A DNA stretch of 64,000 nucleotides from Monosporascus cannonballus (Eukaryota > Ascomycota > Sordariomycetes > Xylariales), in contig QJNS01000012.1 of the NCBI GenBank assembly GCA_004154925.1, positions 1-64,000 of the forward strand, read 5' to 3'. Position numbers and translations under genes: made by a program. Positions 37,497 to 50,100 of the stretch are shown here, piece by piece; position 1 is the first letter of the stretch; every line of letters starts with the position of its first letter. The notes beneath the pieces are model-generated. The model searched no databases. It saw only the letters and a program-made list of their open reading frames with translations, and was not told where the DNA came from.

Positions 37497-37866
37497 AGCG
37501 ATGGTAGGGTTTGCAATGGGTACCCATTGATTACCCACGACCGTGGGTGGGTAACCGTGGGTAGTCTTGGCATTTTTTCAAAAATACCCACGACTACCCA
37601 CCTACGAACTAACCACCTACGGATATCTATTGAGTAAAAATTATGATAATGTTAAAACATTACGAACTAAAAATTTTATTTACTTTAAACGTAAAATTAT
37701 TATTAAATTCGTATTAATTTACGAATTATTCATTTTACATTATAAACTAAATAAAATAAAACACAAATTATTTAATATATTATGTTTTATAAATTAAATA
37801 AATATACATTTAAAAAAAATTTATTTACAAATATTTTGAAAATAATTAGAAATTGTTTCGAGATAT

Positions 37867-38183
37867 TGTCATAACCCAACGGGCTACGATCTCCAAAAAC
37901 GATCTGCTACGACCCAACCACGAGTGCGCGGTGGGGCAGGTCACGTGATGGATCACCAACTCACTGGTAGTGAGCCAGTAAGCCGGGTCAAGATATATAC
38001 GCTTATTATTTCCATAGTTTAGATAGTTTCAGCTTGCAACAACACTTCTTTATCCAAAGCACCCTTGGTATTACGAAAAATGATACGTTATTATATTTAT
38101 TGCTCAGGATCTCACGATACTCCTGCCAATATAAACCCGTACAACTAAGGTTTAATAGTTGGTTAAACCGTCTAGCTGTCACA
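37867..38183 (+). mobile_element. Solo LTR of the chromovirus family
   Basis: A 317-bp LTR beginning TGTCATAACCCAACGGG and ending TCTAGCTGTCACA, flanked by GATAT (37862-37866 and 38184-38188). It is clearly the LTR found at both chromovirus copies but carries a single 35-bp internal unit (about 37952-37986) instead of three, and is much less mutated, giving the best view of the original LTR. It presumably arose by LTR-LTR recombination. Confidence 0.95.
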
Positions 38184-38818
38184 GATATATATTAATATTA
38201 TTATTAATTTTAATTTTTCTGTAAAAGCCGAATAAAAAACGCCTTTTTCAAATTATCGCATTACTGTATTATTTTCAAGTCAAACTAAGCCGGAAAAAAA
38301 GTTATTAAAATTTACAAAATTTATAAGTATTATAATTTAAATTTTTTTTAATATTTCGATAACTATAAGCTGAAAATAGCAAAATATTTTTAGAAAATAA
38401 TTAAAATAACGAAATTTATATTTCGAATTTTAACGAGAAAAATAAATTAATAATAAATTTAATACGTTTATAAAATAAATAAATAATTAAGTTATCGAAA
38501 CTTATAAAATTAAAAATATAAATTAACTTTATCGGTTATTTAGAAAATTATTTTTTAAGTTGTAATATGAAAAAGTTAAAATCTAATAAAATTAATTAAA
38601 ACCGAATATTAGTAAAGTTGTAAAAATAATAAAAATATCAAAATAATTTAAACATTATTAATATCCTTATTATAAATAAAATTAAAAATATTTCATTTAA
38701 TTTCGAGCATTAAATATTTATTGCGCAAGTAATAAAAGTTTCATTTAGTTTTATAATATAAGATTTATAAAAGGTTTTAGAAACTTTAATTTATTAAATA
38801 TAAATATAATATAACCTA

Positions 38819-40673
38819 TCATATAAGCTTTTCGGATACACAAGCTTTCTAGATAGTTTTTAGCACTTTTTAATAATAAAATCAAATAAGTTAACTATAA
38901 CGCTATAAATTAATTCAAACTAATCAAATGCTTTATTACTAGACGTCTTTATAACTTCTTTATAAGTACGCGCATTATGTCCAAGCTTGCTACAAATGCT
39001 ACACTTTCGTTTCTTTGCCTGAACCTTTTTACGATGACTACCTTCAACCACTATTAGGTGTAATTATTTACTACTACCTTTTTTTCGTAATTATAAAAGC
39101 TCGTATTTCTTTTATAATAAATATTCTTTTTTCTTAAAAACGTTTATTCTTGGTTTTTCGATATTTATTAAGATTATAAATTGTTTTGCGTAAATAGCCG
39201 TTTTTTTTCCAAAAAAAGATTTGCGTATAAATGTAACAAATTACTTTTTATTAATAAATTACCGATTTAATTATTTTTATCGGCGAGTTACCCTGGTAAT
39301 TTCTGATTTTTCTTTGCAAATAACGTTTCCAATAAATCGTTTTAATAATATTTTTAAAGATTTTCGCAAATAAGAAAATAACGGAATTGGCAAAGATAAG
39401 CGGCAAACCGGTCGATATAAATATAACCAAAACTTCAAGCTTGAAAAAGACTTTATTAAAATCGAATAGAACAAATCTAGCTTTTGCGAATCCGGATTTA
39501 ATATTATTCGACGTTATAGCAGCTTTAAACGCATTACAAAAATCGACAATAAAATCTTCCTTAGTAATATAAATAACGTACTGCCGTACAAGATTTTCGA
39601 TATAAAGCAAATACGCGCGTTTTAATACGAAAAAACAAAATACGTCGCAAATTTAAAGCCGATAAAAAAGTAAATATATAAAATATAATAATATTGTTAA
39701 TTTAATAATATTTTTCGAATTTGATCAAATAATAACTTTCGTAATCGTCGAGGACAAAAAGATATTTCGAACTTTTAATATATATTTTCATATATTTATA
39801 GAAATGTTTAATTTATTTTAAATCTAATTTATTTGTTATCTAGCCGTGTTTATTTATAACAAACCTTTAGTCGAATAAAAGTGGGTTATCGACGAATTAG
39901 CAAAAAAGGTGATTTTCTGGATAAGAATAGTAAATAAGGATAAGGCTTAGCCTTAAAAATTAATAGCTTGTATTATTATAAATTATTTTCGATTTCTTTA
40001 TTAAGCTTATTCAAGCTTTTTACGCTTTTTAATATTTATATTAACTATATTTAATGTTATAAAACACCTTATTAAAAACCTTGTTTTATCGAAATTATAC
40101 ATATTTTTTCTATAATATCGTATTTAGTAATTATAGCCCAAATAAAGTTAAATTACTTGCGAAATGCTTTTACATTTTTATATAAAACCTTTTAATAATG
40201 TATTTTTTGATTTAAATACGTTTTAAGTTTTTTTTTTTTTGCTATTTAACAAAATTCGATACCTAATTAATTCTGACGCATTTTGCGACGCATTATATAA
40301 GTAACAAATTCGCTATATTTTTAACATACTGACGCCGGATAAAAAACGTTCGCGTATTTAGGTTAAGAATTTGGTCGATAATCGATTTTTATTTAGTTAA
40401 CGTAAGTTTTCGCGTTTTCGGTATATAATCGCGTTAAGACGAAATACCGTTATATCGTTTATGTAACGTAAATACGGCGACGCTATAGATATATTTAAGC
40501 CGTTTATAATTAAGTGACGGCTTTTGTTTCTTTACTTGAACGGCTAGAGATATTGTCGCTTTTTGTATAAGCCGTTCCATATTATAATGTTAAAAAAAGG
40601 ACGGTTAAAGTCGGATAGTTAGAATATGCTGAAAACTATCTAGAAAGCTTATATATTCGAAAAGCTTATATAG
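38819..40673 (-). mobile_element. Fot1/pogo-type Tc1-mariner transposon
   Basis: Inverted repeats of 47 bp (38819-38865 and 40627-40673) match at 41 positions, the rest being transitions; the core is ATATAAGCTTTTCG...CTTTCTAGATAGTTTT. TA dinucleotides flank both ends (38817-38818 and 40674-40675). The 1855-bp length is that of Fot1-like elements. It carries one degraded transposase gene on the - strand. It lies inside the hAT-like element. Confidence 0.92.
38920..40580 (-). pseudogene. Fot1/pogo-type transposase, RIP-inactivated
   Basis: The start at 40580 reads MERLIQKATISLAVQVKKQK, a Psq/CENP-B-like N-terminal DNA-binding start. The C-terminal part retains a 119-codon open frame at 39251-39610 with the family pattern AFKAAITSNNIKSGFAKARF. 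Near the end (about 38960-39000) comes a zinc knuckle CSICSKLGHNARTY, whose last Cys has become Tyr by a G-to-A change. The stop is TAG at 38920-38922. Internal stops such as TAA from CAA are RIP-type. The DDE catalytic residues lie in the most damaged part and were not located. Confidence 0.82.
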
Positions 40674-40675
40674 TA

Positions 40676-42296
40676 CGTTAATTACTATTATAAATTAAAT
40701 TATTATCGAATATACGGATTAATTTACGTATTAATTAATTTACCCTCTATCGTTATTTAATGACAATAACATAATTTTTATATTTGAATAAAAATATTTT
40801 ATATTCCATATATTTTCTAAATACGTTGATAGTTTTTCAAATAAAATATATGGCATATAAATATATCGCATTAAAATATAAATTAAGCTTTTATTTACGA
40901 TTAAATATTTAAAAAACATTAATTAAGCATGTTAAAATATTAAAAAATAAGGCTAAAATATTTTACTTTGTCAATAATTAATAATATAATAGTAAATTTA
41001 TTCGCAATAGGTATTAATAATTTAACGAACTTTTTAATTATAATATATATCGTTTTATTAATTATTAACGCTAATTTGTTTTCGAATTTTAGAAAATAAA
41101 AACAACGATAAATCGTATTATTTTATTATAATAAAACTATTTATTTATTTTTCGCTAATAACGAGTTATAGAAAATTTATGAAATAATTAAATGAAATTC
41201 TTTATAATTATTATAATTATATTAAAATATGTTTTAAAATTAGTATTATATTAAATTATAAGCTATTATATATATATAGCTTTAAGCGCTTAAAAGTAAT
41301 TAATATCAAAGGTAATACGTTATTAAAATCGTAATGTACAATGAATTATTAACGATATTTTTAATATTTTTATAAATTTTATTTTAACTTATTTTATTAC
41401 GGCGAATTTCGATTCGTAATATTTATTAAGCACTTTTTATAATTCTTTTATTAAGATTTTTGCTAAAAAGTTTTCGTTACGATTTTGATATTTTGTAATA
41501 TATTTATTACTTAAAAACGCGTTATCGGATTCATAATACGTGTTAAAACATTTATTATTTTTTAGAAATATATTAAATTTATATTTTAAGTTAAATAGTT
41601 AATAAATAATTCACAACTTTAAATAAATATATATATAATTAATGTTTAAAAATATTTCGGTTAAATTACGGATACACTTTTTTTATGAAAAAATACCTTA
41701 TATATATTATATGATATTCGAACAACTTTAAATTTATTTGTTTATATATTTATTTAATTTAACAAAAATCTTGGAAGAAAGAAAACGTTTTTTATAACTT
41801 AAAATAAAATTAGTATTAATAAATCACGGAATTAATTTAGTTTTCGCATTTTTTTACAAGACTTTTAATATAAATTGTTGAATTTCGAGATGAATTTTGA
41901 ATTATATATTAAATTAGATTTTTCGAATTAGAAAGCTAAAAAATATTATAAAATAAATAAAATCTATCTTTTTGGAAACTGTTTAATTTTATACGAAATT
42001 ATTACTTTTAAAATAAAGATGGTGTTGATTAATATATTAAATCTATAATTTATAACTTATTTTTTAATTTAAATCGATAATATCGAACTTATATTTTAAG
42101 TTTTTTTATATTTAATAATTGCGAACATTTTATTTTAGGATTTGCCTTTATCTAATAAAAATAATTGGCGGTTGTTATCAGAATACTCCGATTATTTTTA
42201 ACATAATCTCGTCGTTTTTAATATTCGAATTTTCGAAATAAACTTTTCATTTTTTTAAAAAATAAAATTATAAAAATTAATAACTATAATTATATA

Positions 42297-42356
<60 letters not shown>

Positions 42357-43223
42357 CGAATAAATTTATAAAATAATTCAACTCTATACTATTACGATTC
42401 ATAAAACGTTTTCTTATAATATCGCTTAATACGTAACGTAATATAAATATACCTTCGTTTATTAAGAAGATATTTTGATTATATGAGGCGTAAAAAATTT
42501 AAAAAAAATCATATATTTTTTAGTAGTTTTTAAAAATTCGAAAATAAAATATATGTCAAATAAATAATTTGAATAATAAATAATATTATTATAATAATTT
42601 ACATACATATTTTATATAAATCTTACCTTTTAAGTATTCGCTTGTATTAATTTTTCATTTTTAACGCATTAATTCTCAAATTTTAACGTATTAATCTTTT
42701 TATTTTTAACCTATTAATTTTTTAGTTTTAAGATATCAATTGTATATAATCGTATTTAATAATATAAGTTATAACACAATTAAAATATTATTAAAATTTA
42801 TTATTATAAAATTTACACGTTTTTTATTAACCTTTTTCACTATATTACAATCGATAAAAATTATACATCGAGCTTTATTAAAAAATTCTCGAAATATAAA
42901 ATTAAATACGGAAATTAAATAATACCCTATATAATAAGAATAAAAACGAAAACGAAAATAAAAGCAAATTTAAATTTGAAAAACAACTTAATATTAAAAA
43001 CGAAAATAAATTTAAACATAATTGCGTTTTTAATACAACGGATTACGAAAAAAAATAAAGAATTAAAAAATGAATTTAATTATAAAAATAAAAAAGTTTT
43101 AACGAATCAGATAACGACAAATTACGTAATAAATACGTTAAAGGAAAAACTAAAATTTTAATCAAATTAAAGCTTAATATATGGTCCTAAAATAACGTAT
43201 AAAAATATTCGAATTATTTTAAC
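40676..43223. other. RIP-degraded hAT-like interior, nothing identifiable
   Basis: Very AT-rich sequence with TAA/TAG stops in all frames. Apart from the TAA microsatellite at 42297-42356 nothing was recognised. Confidence 0.45.
42297..42356 (+). repeat. TAA microsatellite
   Basis: About 20 uninterrupted TAA/ATA units in AT-rich DNA. It is a simple repeat, unrelated to transposon ends. Confidence 0.95.
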
Positions 43224-43228
43224 GATTC

Positions 43229-43350
43229 TATCACAGTTCTAAGTAGCACCTAGTAGATATATAGAGCAGAACAAGGCGGTCAGTGCTCGAGCTAACAACG
43301 TTCCACTTTTAGTAGTATAATAGCTACGTTTTTGTTCTCGTGCTATAGCA
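43229..43350. mobile_element. Probable short solo LTR (122 bp)
   Basis: An island of balanced composition inside AT-rich DNA begins TATCACAGTTC (possibly TGTCACAG before RIP) and ends GTGCTATAGCA. Flanks are GATTC (43224-43228) and GATTT (43351-43355), a 5-bp duplication with one C-to-T difference. The parent family is unknown and no second copy was seen. A small inverted-repeat element is the alternative. Confidence 0.5.
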
Positions 43351-43355
43351 GATTT

Positions 43356-46300
43356 CGCATTTTAATATATTATATTTATAAAACGAAAAACGCCGAAACA
43401 TTTAAAATATAATTTATACGGCAGCCCTAATTTCAAAAAAAAAAAACTGGTTTCGATAATAATATAAACGAACTAGTTTTTTAAAATTTTTGATTTTGAT
43501 TAAAGATTTTAATATAAATAAAATTAATTTTGTAACGTAACTTTAAAGTACATTAAACTAATAATAATATATTAATTTTATTTTAAAACTCCGATATATT
43601 CGAAACTAAATAAAAATAATTATAATACTATTTTATTAAAAAATTATATAAATAATAAATTTTACGCAAAAAATAAATCCTATATAAAAGAATTACATAT
43701 AACTTTTATTGTAAATAAGATTTCTTAATATAGGTTACTTATAGTATTAATTGATGTAATAATTATAATTTAATAATATTTATTTAATTTTATTGAAATC
43801 TTATATTACAATAGTTACTATATAATTAAAATATAAGCTAGTTTATATTTATTTTTTATTATTATCGAAAATTCGTATTTTATTAATTTAATTCAGTATA
43901 TATACTTTATTTATAATTTTCTAAATTTTCGTACATTTAAAGTTAAATATGAAAAGTATACAAATAAAGTTATACGGTTAAAATTATAAAATCATTTTTT
44001 CGAATTCAATATTTCGATAGTTATTAACGTTTAGATTTCTCGTATCTTAATATAAATTTTTCAACATATATATATTTATTAACTAAACAAAAACTAAATT
44101 TTTGGATACATTTTAATTAATATATACTTATATAAACAATTCGAATATTCGACCGTTATATGAAATATTTAAAAAATAAATAAAAATACAGTTAAATAAA
44201 AAACAATTTTTTTATTTTTTACATTTTTATTAAATATTTATAAACGTTTTTTAAACATTTAAAATTATAAATATAATAAATATAACAGATTATATTAAAT
44301 TAAAATGACAAGAAATAAAAAATTAATTAAAATAAAATAAATTAAAATCGCTACCATTAATCGTACTGTAATAAAAATATATTAACTTTTGTTGTTTTAT
44401 TAATAATATTATATACAATTTCGTATTAAATTTTATATTAATACGAAATTGTATATAGTTTAAATTAAATACTGTATAATATATCTTCATTTTAATATCG
44501 AACGCCAATCAAAATATAAGTACATATAAATTATTTTAAAAAATGTTTTAAATGTTTGAAATTTATTCTAAATTATTCGAAACGTTCAAATTTATTAAAC
44601 TTTCGTATTATATATATTTATTCAAATGCGTTAATTAAAACTTATAATTAAAAATTATACATATTACAAAAAAATTAATTAGTTTCTAAAATGCGGAAGT
44701 TATATAAAAAATTATTAATTATTTAATCAATATTTTTACCTCGTTGTTTAATAATAAACTTTTTTAATATTTCGAAAAATCAGAATTACAATTATATTTT
44801 TGTAAAGTTTCAAATTCTAAAAAAAGATTTTCGCAAATTCAAAATTTATCTATAAAATCGAATTTTATTAATACCTTATAGCATTATTTAAAAAATAATT
44901 TTAAATATTATTAAATTTATATTAATAAAATATTTAAAAATATCTAAAACTAATAAATATTATATTACTTTCGTTATATGTTAATATTTTTATTAGCTTT
45001 AAAAATAAACCTTTATTTTAAGAAATAGAAATGTTTTTAAGTTAATCGTTTATAAATGATTTTTTATAATAAAATACTTTATTACTTTAAATATGTTTAT
45101 AACTTTTCCTACGGAATATATAAAAATAATATAACGAAATTACTTTATCGATAACGTATTAATTAAAAGTTCGTAAAACGTATTTACTTTTCCTATTATC
45201 TTATTTTTTTCGATAATACTCCTAAAAATATTTAGAAATATATGTTTTTGAATTTATTAAATTCTAATAATAATTAATTTTACGACCAAATTGTCCACTA
45301 TTGTCTAAAAATACGTATTTTATATAAAGTTTCTATACGAAAATTAATACATTAATTAATATGTAAATATATGTTTTAATTACAATATATTTATATTTTA
45401 ATATAAAATAAAAGTATGCTTCTTTATATTAATCGTATTTATCTATAATTACTTTAATATTAAGGGTATTACCATATAAATAATATCAATATAAAGTAAA
45501 ATTAAAATAATATATTCGTATAATTATTACAAATTAAAATACCTTATATTTCAAATTACTTTTTTATTATATTTCATTCGCGAAATATATAAATATTCCA
45601 GTATTTAAAATTTGGTACGATTATATCGAAAACAAAAAACTTATCTAAATTATAAAACGCTAATAAAAAAGTCGGAAAAATATTTAATACGAAATTTTCA
45701 AAAAAATTAAATCTAAATATTATTGATTTTACTTCAATTATTAACAAAATCAATAATTCTTAATTGACTTTTCAAGTTACTCTATTTTAAATAGATAATA
45801 AAATAACATTAAATCTAATTATCATTTTATTAAAATAAGATATTTACGATACAATTATTGTAAAATAACAACTTGGCTTATTAATAAGTTTAATTAATTT
45901 AAACGCTAAAAATTAAAAAAAATGTAATTAAATTAATAAAAACATAAAAGAAATTTACGAAAATCTTAAAGAATTATACTAATCTATTTAAAAATATATA
46001 TTAAAAAACAAATATATTATTAAATCATATAAATACTTTAGCTTATTTCGTTATATTATATGTAAATTTATAATGTTTCTTAAATAATATTTTATTTACC
46101 TAATTTATGTTTTTAATTTATTATAAAACTAACCTTTTGTATTTTATATTATTTTATTTATTTTAAATTTTTTATTCATTTTTAAATTTTAAGTATTCTT
46201 TTTTATATATCCTTTATTATATACGTATATGAATTCTTTAATTTAAAAAAACTAAAATTTAATAAATAATTATTAATTAATAATTTAAAATACCGTAATA

Positions 46301-46758
46301 TATTTATTATGTTTTGCTCTTTATATATATAATATATTATAAATTTTAAACGATTATATTTTAATATAATTATTTTTTTGGGTTAATTTTAATGAATTAA
46401 TTTCGATTAAAATATTGTTTTTAAATATACTAAATAACCTTTTCGTTATAATACACGTAAAAATTAATAAACTAATATTTATATTAATCGATATATTAAT
46501 TTTAATTTAAAGCTTTATATATTTTCACAAATTAAAAATATTTAAAATAAAAACTTATTTAAAAGTAAAAATATAATCAAAAATGAAATCAAAGTTAACT
46601 TAACACCCTAAATTTTTAATAAATATAACCGGCATTATTAAAAAGTCTAAATAATAAAAATTTAATAATAACTATTTTTTTATTAAATACTTTTTTAAAA
46701 TAAATTAGTTTTTATTAAATTATTACGCTTGAAAAAGTTTATAAATATTAAAATCTTT
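43356..46758. other. RIP-degraded hAT-like interior, with one strong hairpin
   Basis: AT-rich DNA with no readable gene. The 60-65-codon frames here are low-complexity Ile/Asn/Lys/Tyr chance frames. At 44411-44456 there is a perfect inverted repeat with 19-bp arms and an 8-bp spacer. Confidence 0.45.
44411..44456. repeat. Perfect 19-bp inverted repeat, 8-bp loop
   Basis: The left arm ATATACAATTTCGTATTAA (44411-44429) is exactly complementary to 44438-44456. In such AT-rich DNA short palindromes are common, but 19 perfect pairs including two CpG-containing steps is unusual. Confidence 0.9.
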
Positions 46759-46763
46759 ATTTT

Positions 46764-47139
46764 TGTCATGGCCCAACGAGCTACGGTCTTTAAAAAACGA
46801 TCTGTCATAACCTAATCACAAGTGCGCGGTGGAGCAGATCACGTGATGGATTACCAACTTACGGGTGGTAAGCCAGTAAGCCAGATCACTAGCTTACGGG
46901 TGCTAAGCCAGTAAGCCGGATTATTAATTTACGGGTAATAAGCCAGTAAACAAAAATAAAATATATATGTTTATTATTTTTATAATTTAAATAATTTTAA
47001 TTTATAATATTTTTTTGTAATTTTAGTATTAAAAGATATAATTAAGTTATTTTATTATTATAAAGTTTTACTATATTTCTATTAATATAAACCCGTACGA
47101 CTAAGATTTAATAATTAATTAAATTGCTTAGTTCTTATA
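46764..47139 (+). repeat. 5' LTR of chromovirus copy 2
   Basis: It begins TGTCATGGCCCAACGAG and ends AGTTCTTATA (RIP form). Three 35-bp units lie at about 46850-46954. Confidence 0.9.
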
Positions 47140-50100
47140 CGTTACAAATTTTTATTTAATAATACCGTTAAATCCTGAACAATATTTAATATTGTTAAAA
47201 TATCGATTAACGCTTAAAAAACCCTTATTTAGCAACTTTAGGCTCGAATTCGGAAATTAGAAAAAAAAGATCCGATAAATTAGGGTTACGTTATTTATTT
47301 AAGCCTTTTTCGCCCGCATAAAACTAAAGAAGTTAAAGCTTTATAATGGGAAAAATAACTTTTAAACCTTTTTAATTTAAATACGAATTTATTTTTATTT
47401 TCTAGACTTTAATAATTCCGCGGATAAGGTCCTAGCGGTAAAAGCATACTTGACGAGAAATGCGGCTAATTGATTTGAACTTATTATAAGAAATTTCCTG
47501 GAAATAAGAAAATCGGGTAAAAAGGACTTTATTAATAAGAATTTTTTACTTTATATTAATTTCGAACATAAAATACGTAATAATTTCGGTAATCCGGATA
47601 AAAAACGATTTGCGGCCTAATAACTTTTATAATTTTAATAAAAAAGACCTACGTCCAAGTACGCCGTAACCTTTAAAAGTTTTATAATTAAGGCAAGATA
47701 AAGAAATCATAAAACCGATACCCTTATCGATATATTTTACAAAAGGTTAAAAATTAATATAAAAATAAAATTATTCGGATTAAATAATTTATTACCCTAA
47801 ACCGGTATATTACAAAGGTAATTAAAATTAATAATCGATAATTTAAAAAACGATAAGAAAAAAAAAAGAACAATATGCCTTACGTTTGGAATATAACAAG
47901 CTTAACCAGGGGAAAAAACGAAACGTACTCCTTATTTTTTACGGAACGGCGCCAGAACTTATGGAATTCGGCATTACCTATAGATAAAATTAAAGCTAGA
48001 TTAAGTGTTTTAATTGCGGCAAAATAGGACATAAGGCTTATAAATGCAGGAAATCCAAAAGGCCACGATAAGATAACTAAACCCTTATACCGGAAAAATA
48101 ATCCAGGAATAATTTAGGAAATAATAATAAAGTTATTAATATAATTTAAGCCAAATATATATTAAGCTTATAGCAAAAGGTTTAATAAGGACTATTACGA
48201 TAAAAAATTCGACGAAAAATGCAAAAAGCCAAAAAGCTGGCTTAATAGATATTACGAATACAATACAACGTATTATAAGGATAATTACGCAAATACCAGA
48301 GTTAAACAGAAAAGATTTGCCCCGGAACCCCTGATTAACATAGCAGAATATATGCTATATATTGTTAATAACGAAAATACTCCGATTTCGAAAAATAAAA
48401 ATAACATATTTACGTACGAATTACTCGTATATATTACGAGGGATTCGATTTTCCAAACCGTACCGGAAATAATAAGAACGATAAGTAATAGTATTAATAA
48501 TTTCGAATTATAGCCCTAAAAAATGTCCAGTAATTGGCCGAAACAGAAAGTTGGCCTGAAAAAAAATAATGTCTGTAAGAAAACCCTTTTTATTATTATA
48601 GATAATATAACCATTAAACGGAAAAAAAGTTAATCTAACGTACGGTTAAAAAATACTGTTAAAAAGTTATTACAGATTTTTATTTTAAATTAATATTTAT
48701 TATAAATCCCTAAAAACAAAGATTATTAAGGAAAAAAATACGTTAATTTATAAAAGATGTTTGGAACGATAATTAAAATAACGTATAATAAGATATAATC
48801 GCAAATATAATAGAATAATTTGCTTAATAAGGAAAGAAATTATAAGAAAATTAGGAATAACTGATATAATTCGAAGGAATAGTACGCCGGCAATAACGAC
48901 AAATATAGCAACTTAACGCATTAAACGAAAAAATACAGATAAGGTTCGATAAATTCGAACAGAAATTAAAAGAAAAAGATTACCTATAAAAAAGCCGCAG
49001 AATAACGAAACCTAGAAAAATTAAAAGGAATTCCCAAAAAAGGCTTTAAATATAACGATAGAAAACGTTAACGACCTTATCATTTTAAATATACAAATCG
49101 GAACGTATTAATATATCGCAATAATGGATTGCGAAATTTTAAACAGGAATTATATTGTACCGAATATGGTTAATAAGTTAAAATTATTATGGAAATATAA
49201 GTTAAAACCTTATATAACGACGAATGTCGAAAATTAAGAATTTGCTTACGATAACGAAAAAATTATACGCAAAATTAATTACTTCGAAATTTTTATTAAA
49301 GGATGATATCAAATAGTTAATTTCGATATCGTTCTATTCGAAAATTATAATATGATCTTAGAATTATTATGGATACGCCAGTACGGAATTTTGATTAACT
49401 GTAACGAACCTGTTATACATCCACCTGGAGGTATGAACAGTATCCGAAAGGGGTCTTGATTTGCAGGTAACAATAAGGCGAGGAATGATTCAGTATGTTC
49501 GTTAAGGAGATTTCAAGGTACTCCTCTCTCAATCAGAGAACGGTACAGTTGCCTCTGGCTAAAAGCCTAGATTGATAGCTAAGGAGCGAAACTAAGTAAG
49601 TGGCTATCTACATAAGAAACCTGAAGTCTTATACCTTCTTTCGTTCTACTGGTGTAACACTGATCTCTTGGATCTGTTAGATCAGTTAGATCACTCTAAG
49701 TCACGTGACTTAAAGTGTGGAGTTTCCTTCTTCTGCAGCCCTGGGGCCTCCAGAACGGGTCGACTCGGGGATCCGTAACATTAACGAAGAAATTGGCCAG
49801 ATAAAGTTTATTTTATTCCCTATTAACAAACCAAAAAAATTAAGATTTTAATATTCGATCGATAATAGCGATAAATGCAGACATAAAGATACGATAAAAA
49901 CTTTATTATCTAAAAAAACAAGATATAAAAAAAGAACGAGTATTAAAAAAGAATACGACGTGTCGTTATTATTATCAAAATGAAATTAAAATAACTGAAT
50001 AACGATTTAAAATAACGAGAACAGCAGTTTTAAAAATTAAAAGATTTAATTAATATGTTATTATAATACCATAGATATAAGCAGTTTTTCAAAAAGAAGC

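Noticed and set aside
42297..42356. TAA repeat as a possible CRISPR or telomere-like array
   Set aside because: Plain trinucleotide microsatellite without spacers and without the fungal telomere unit.
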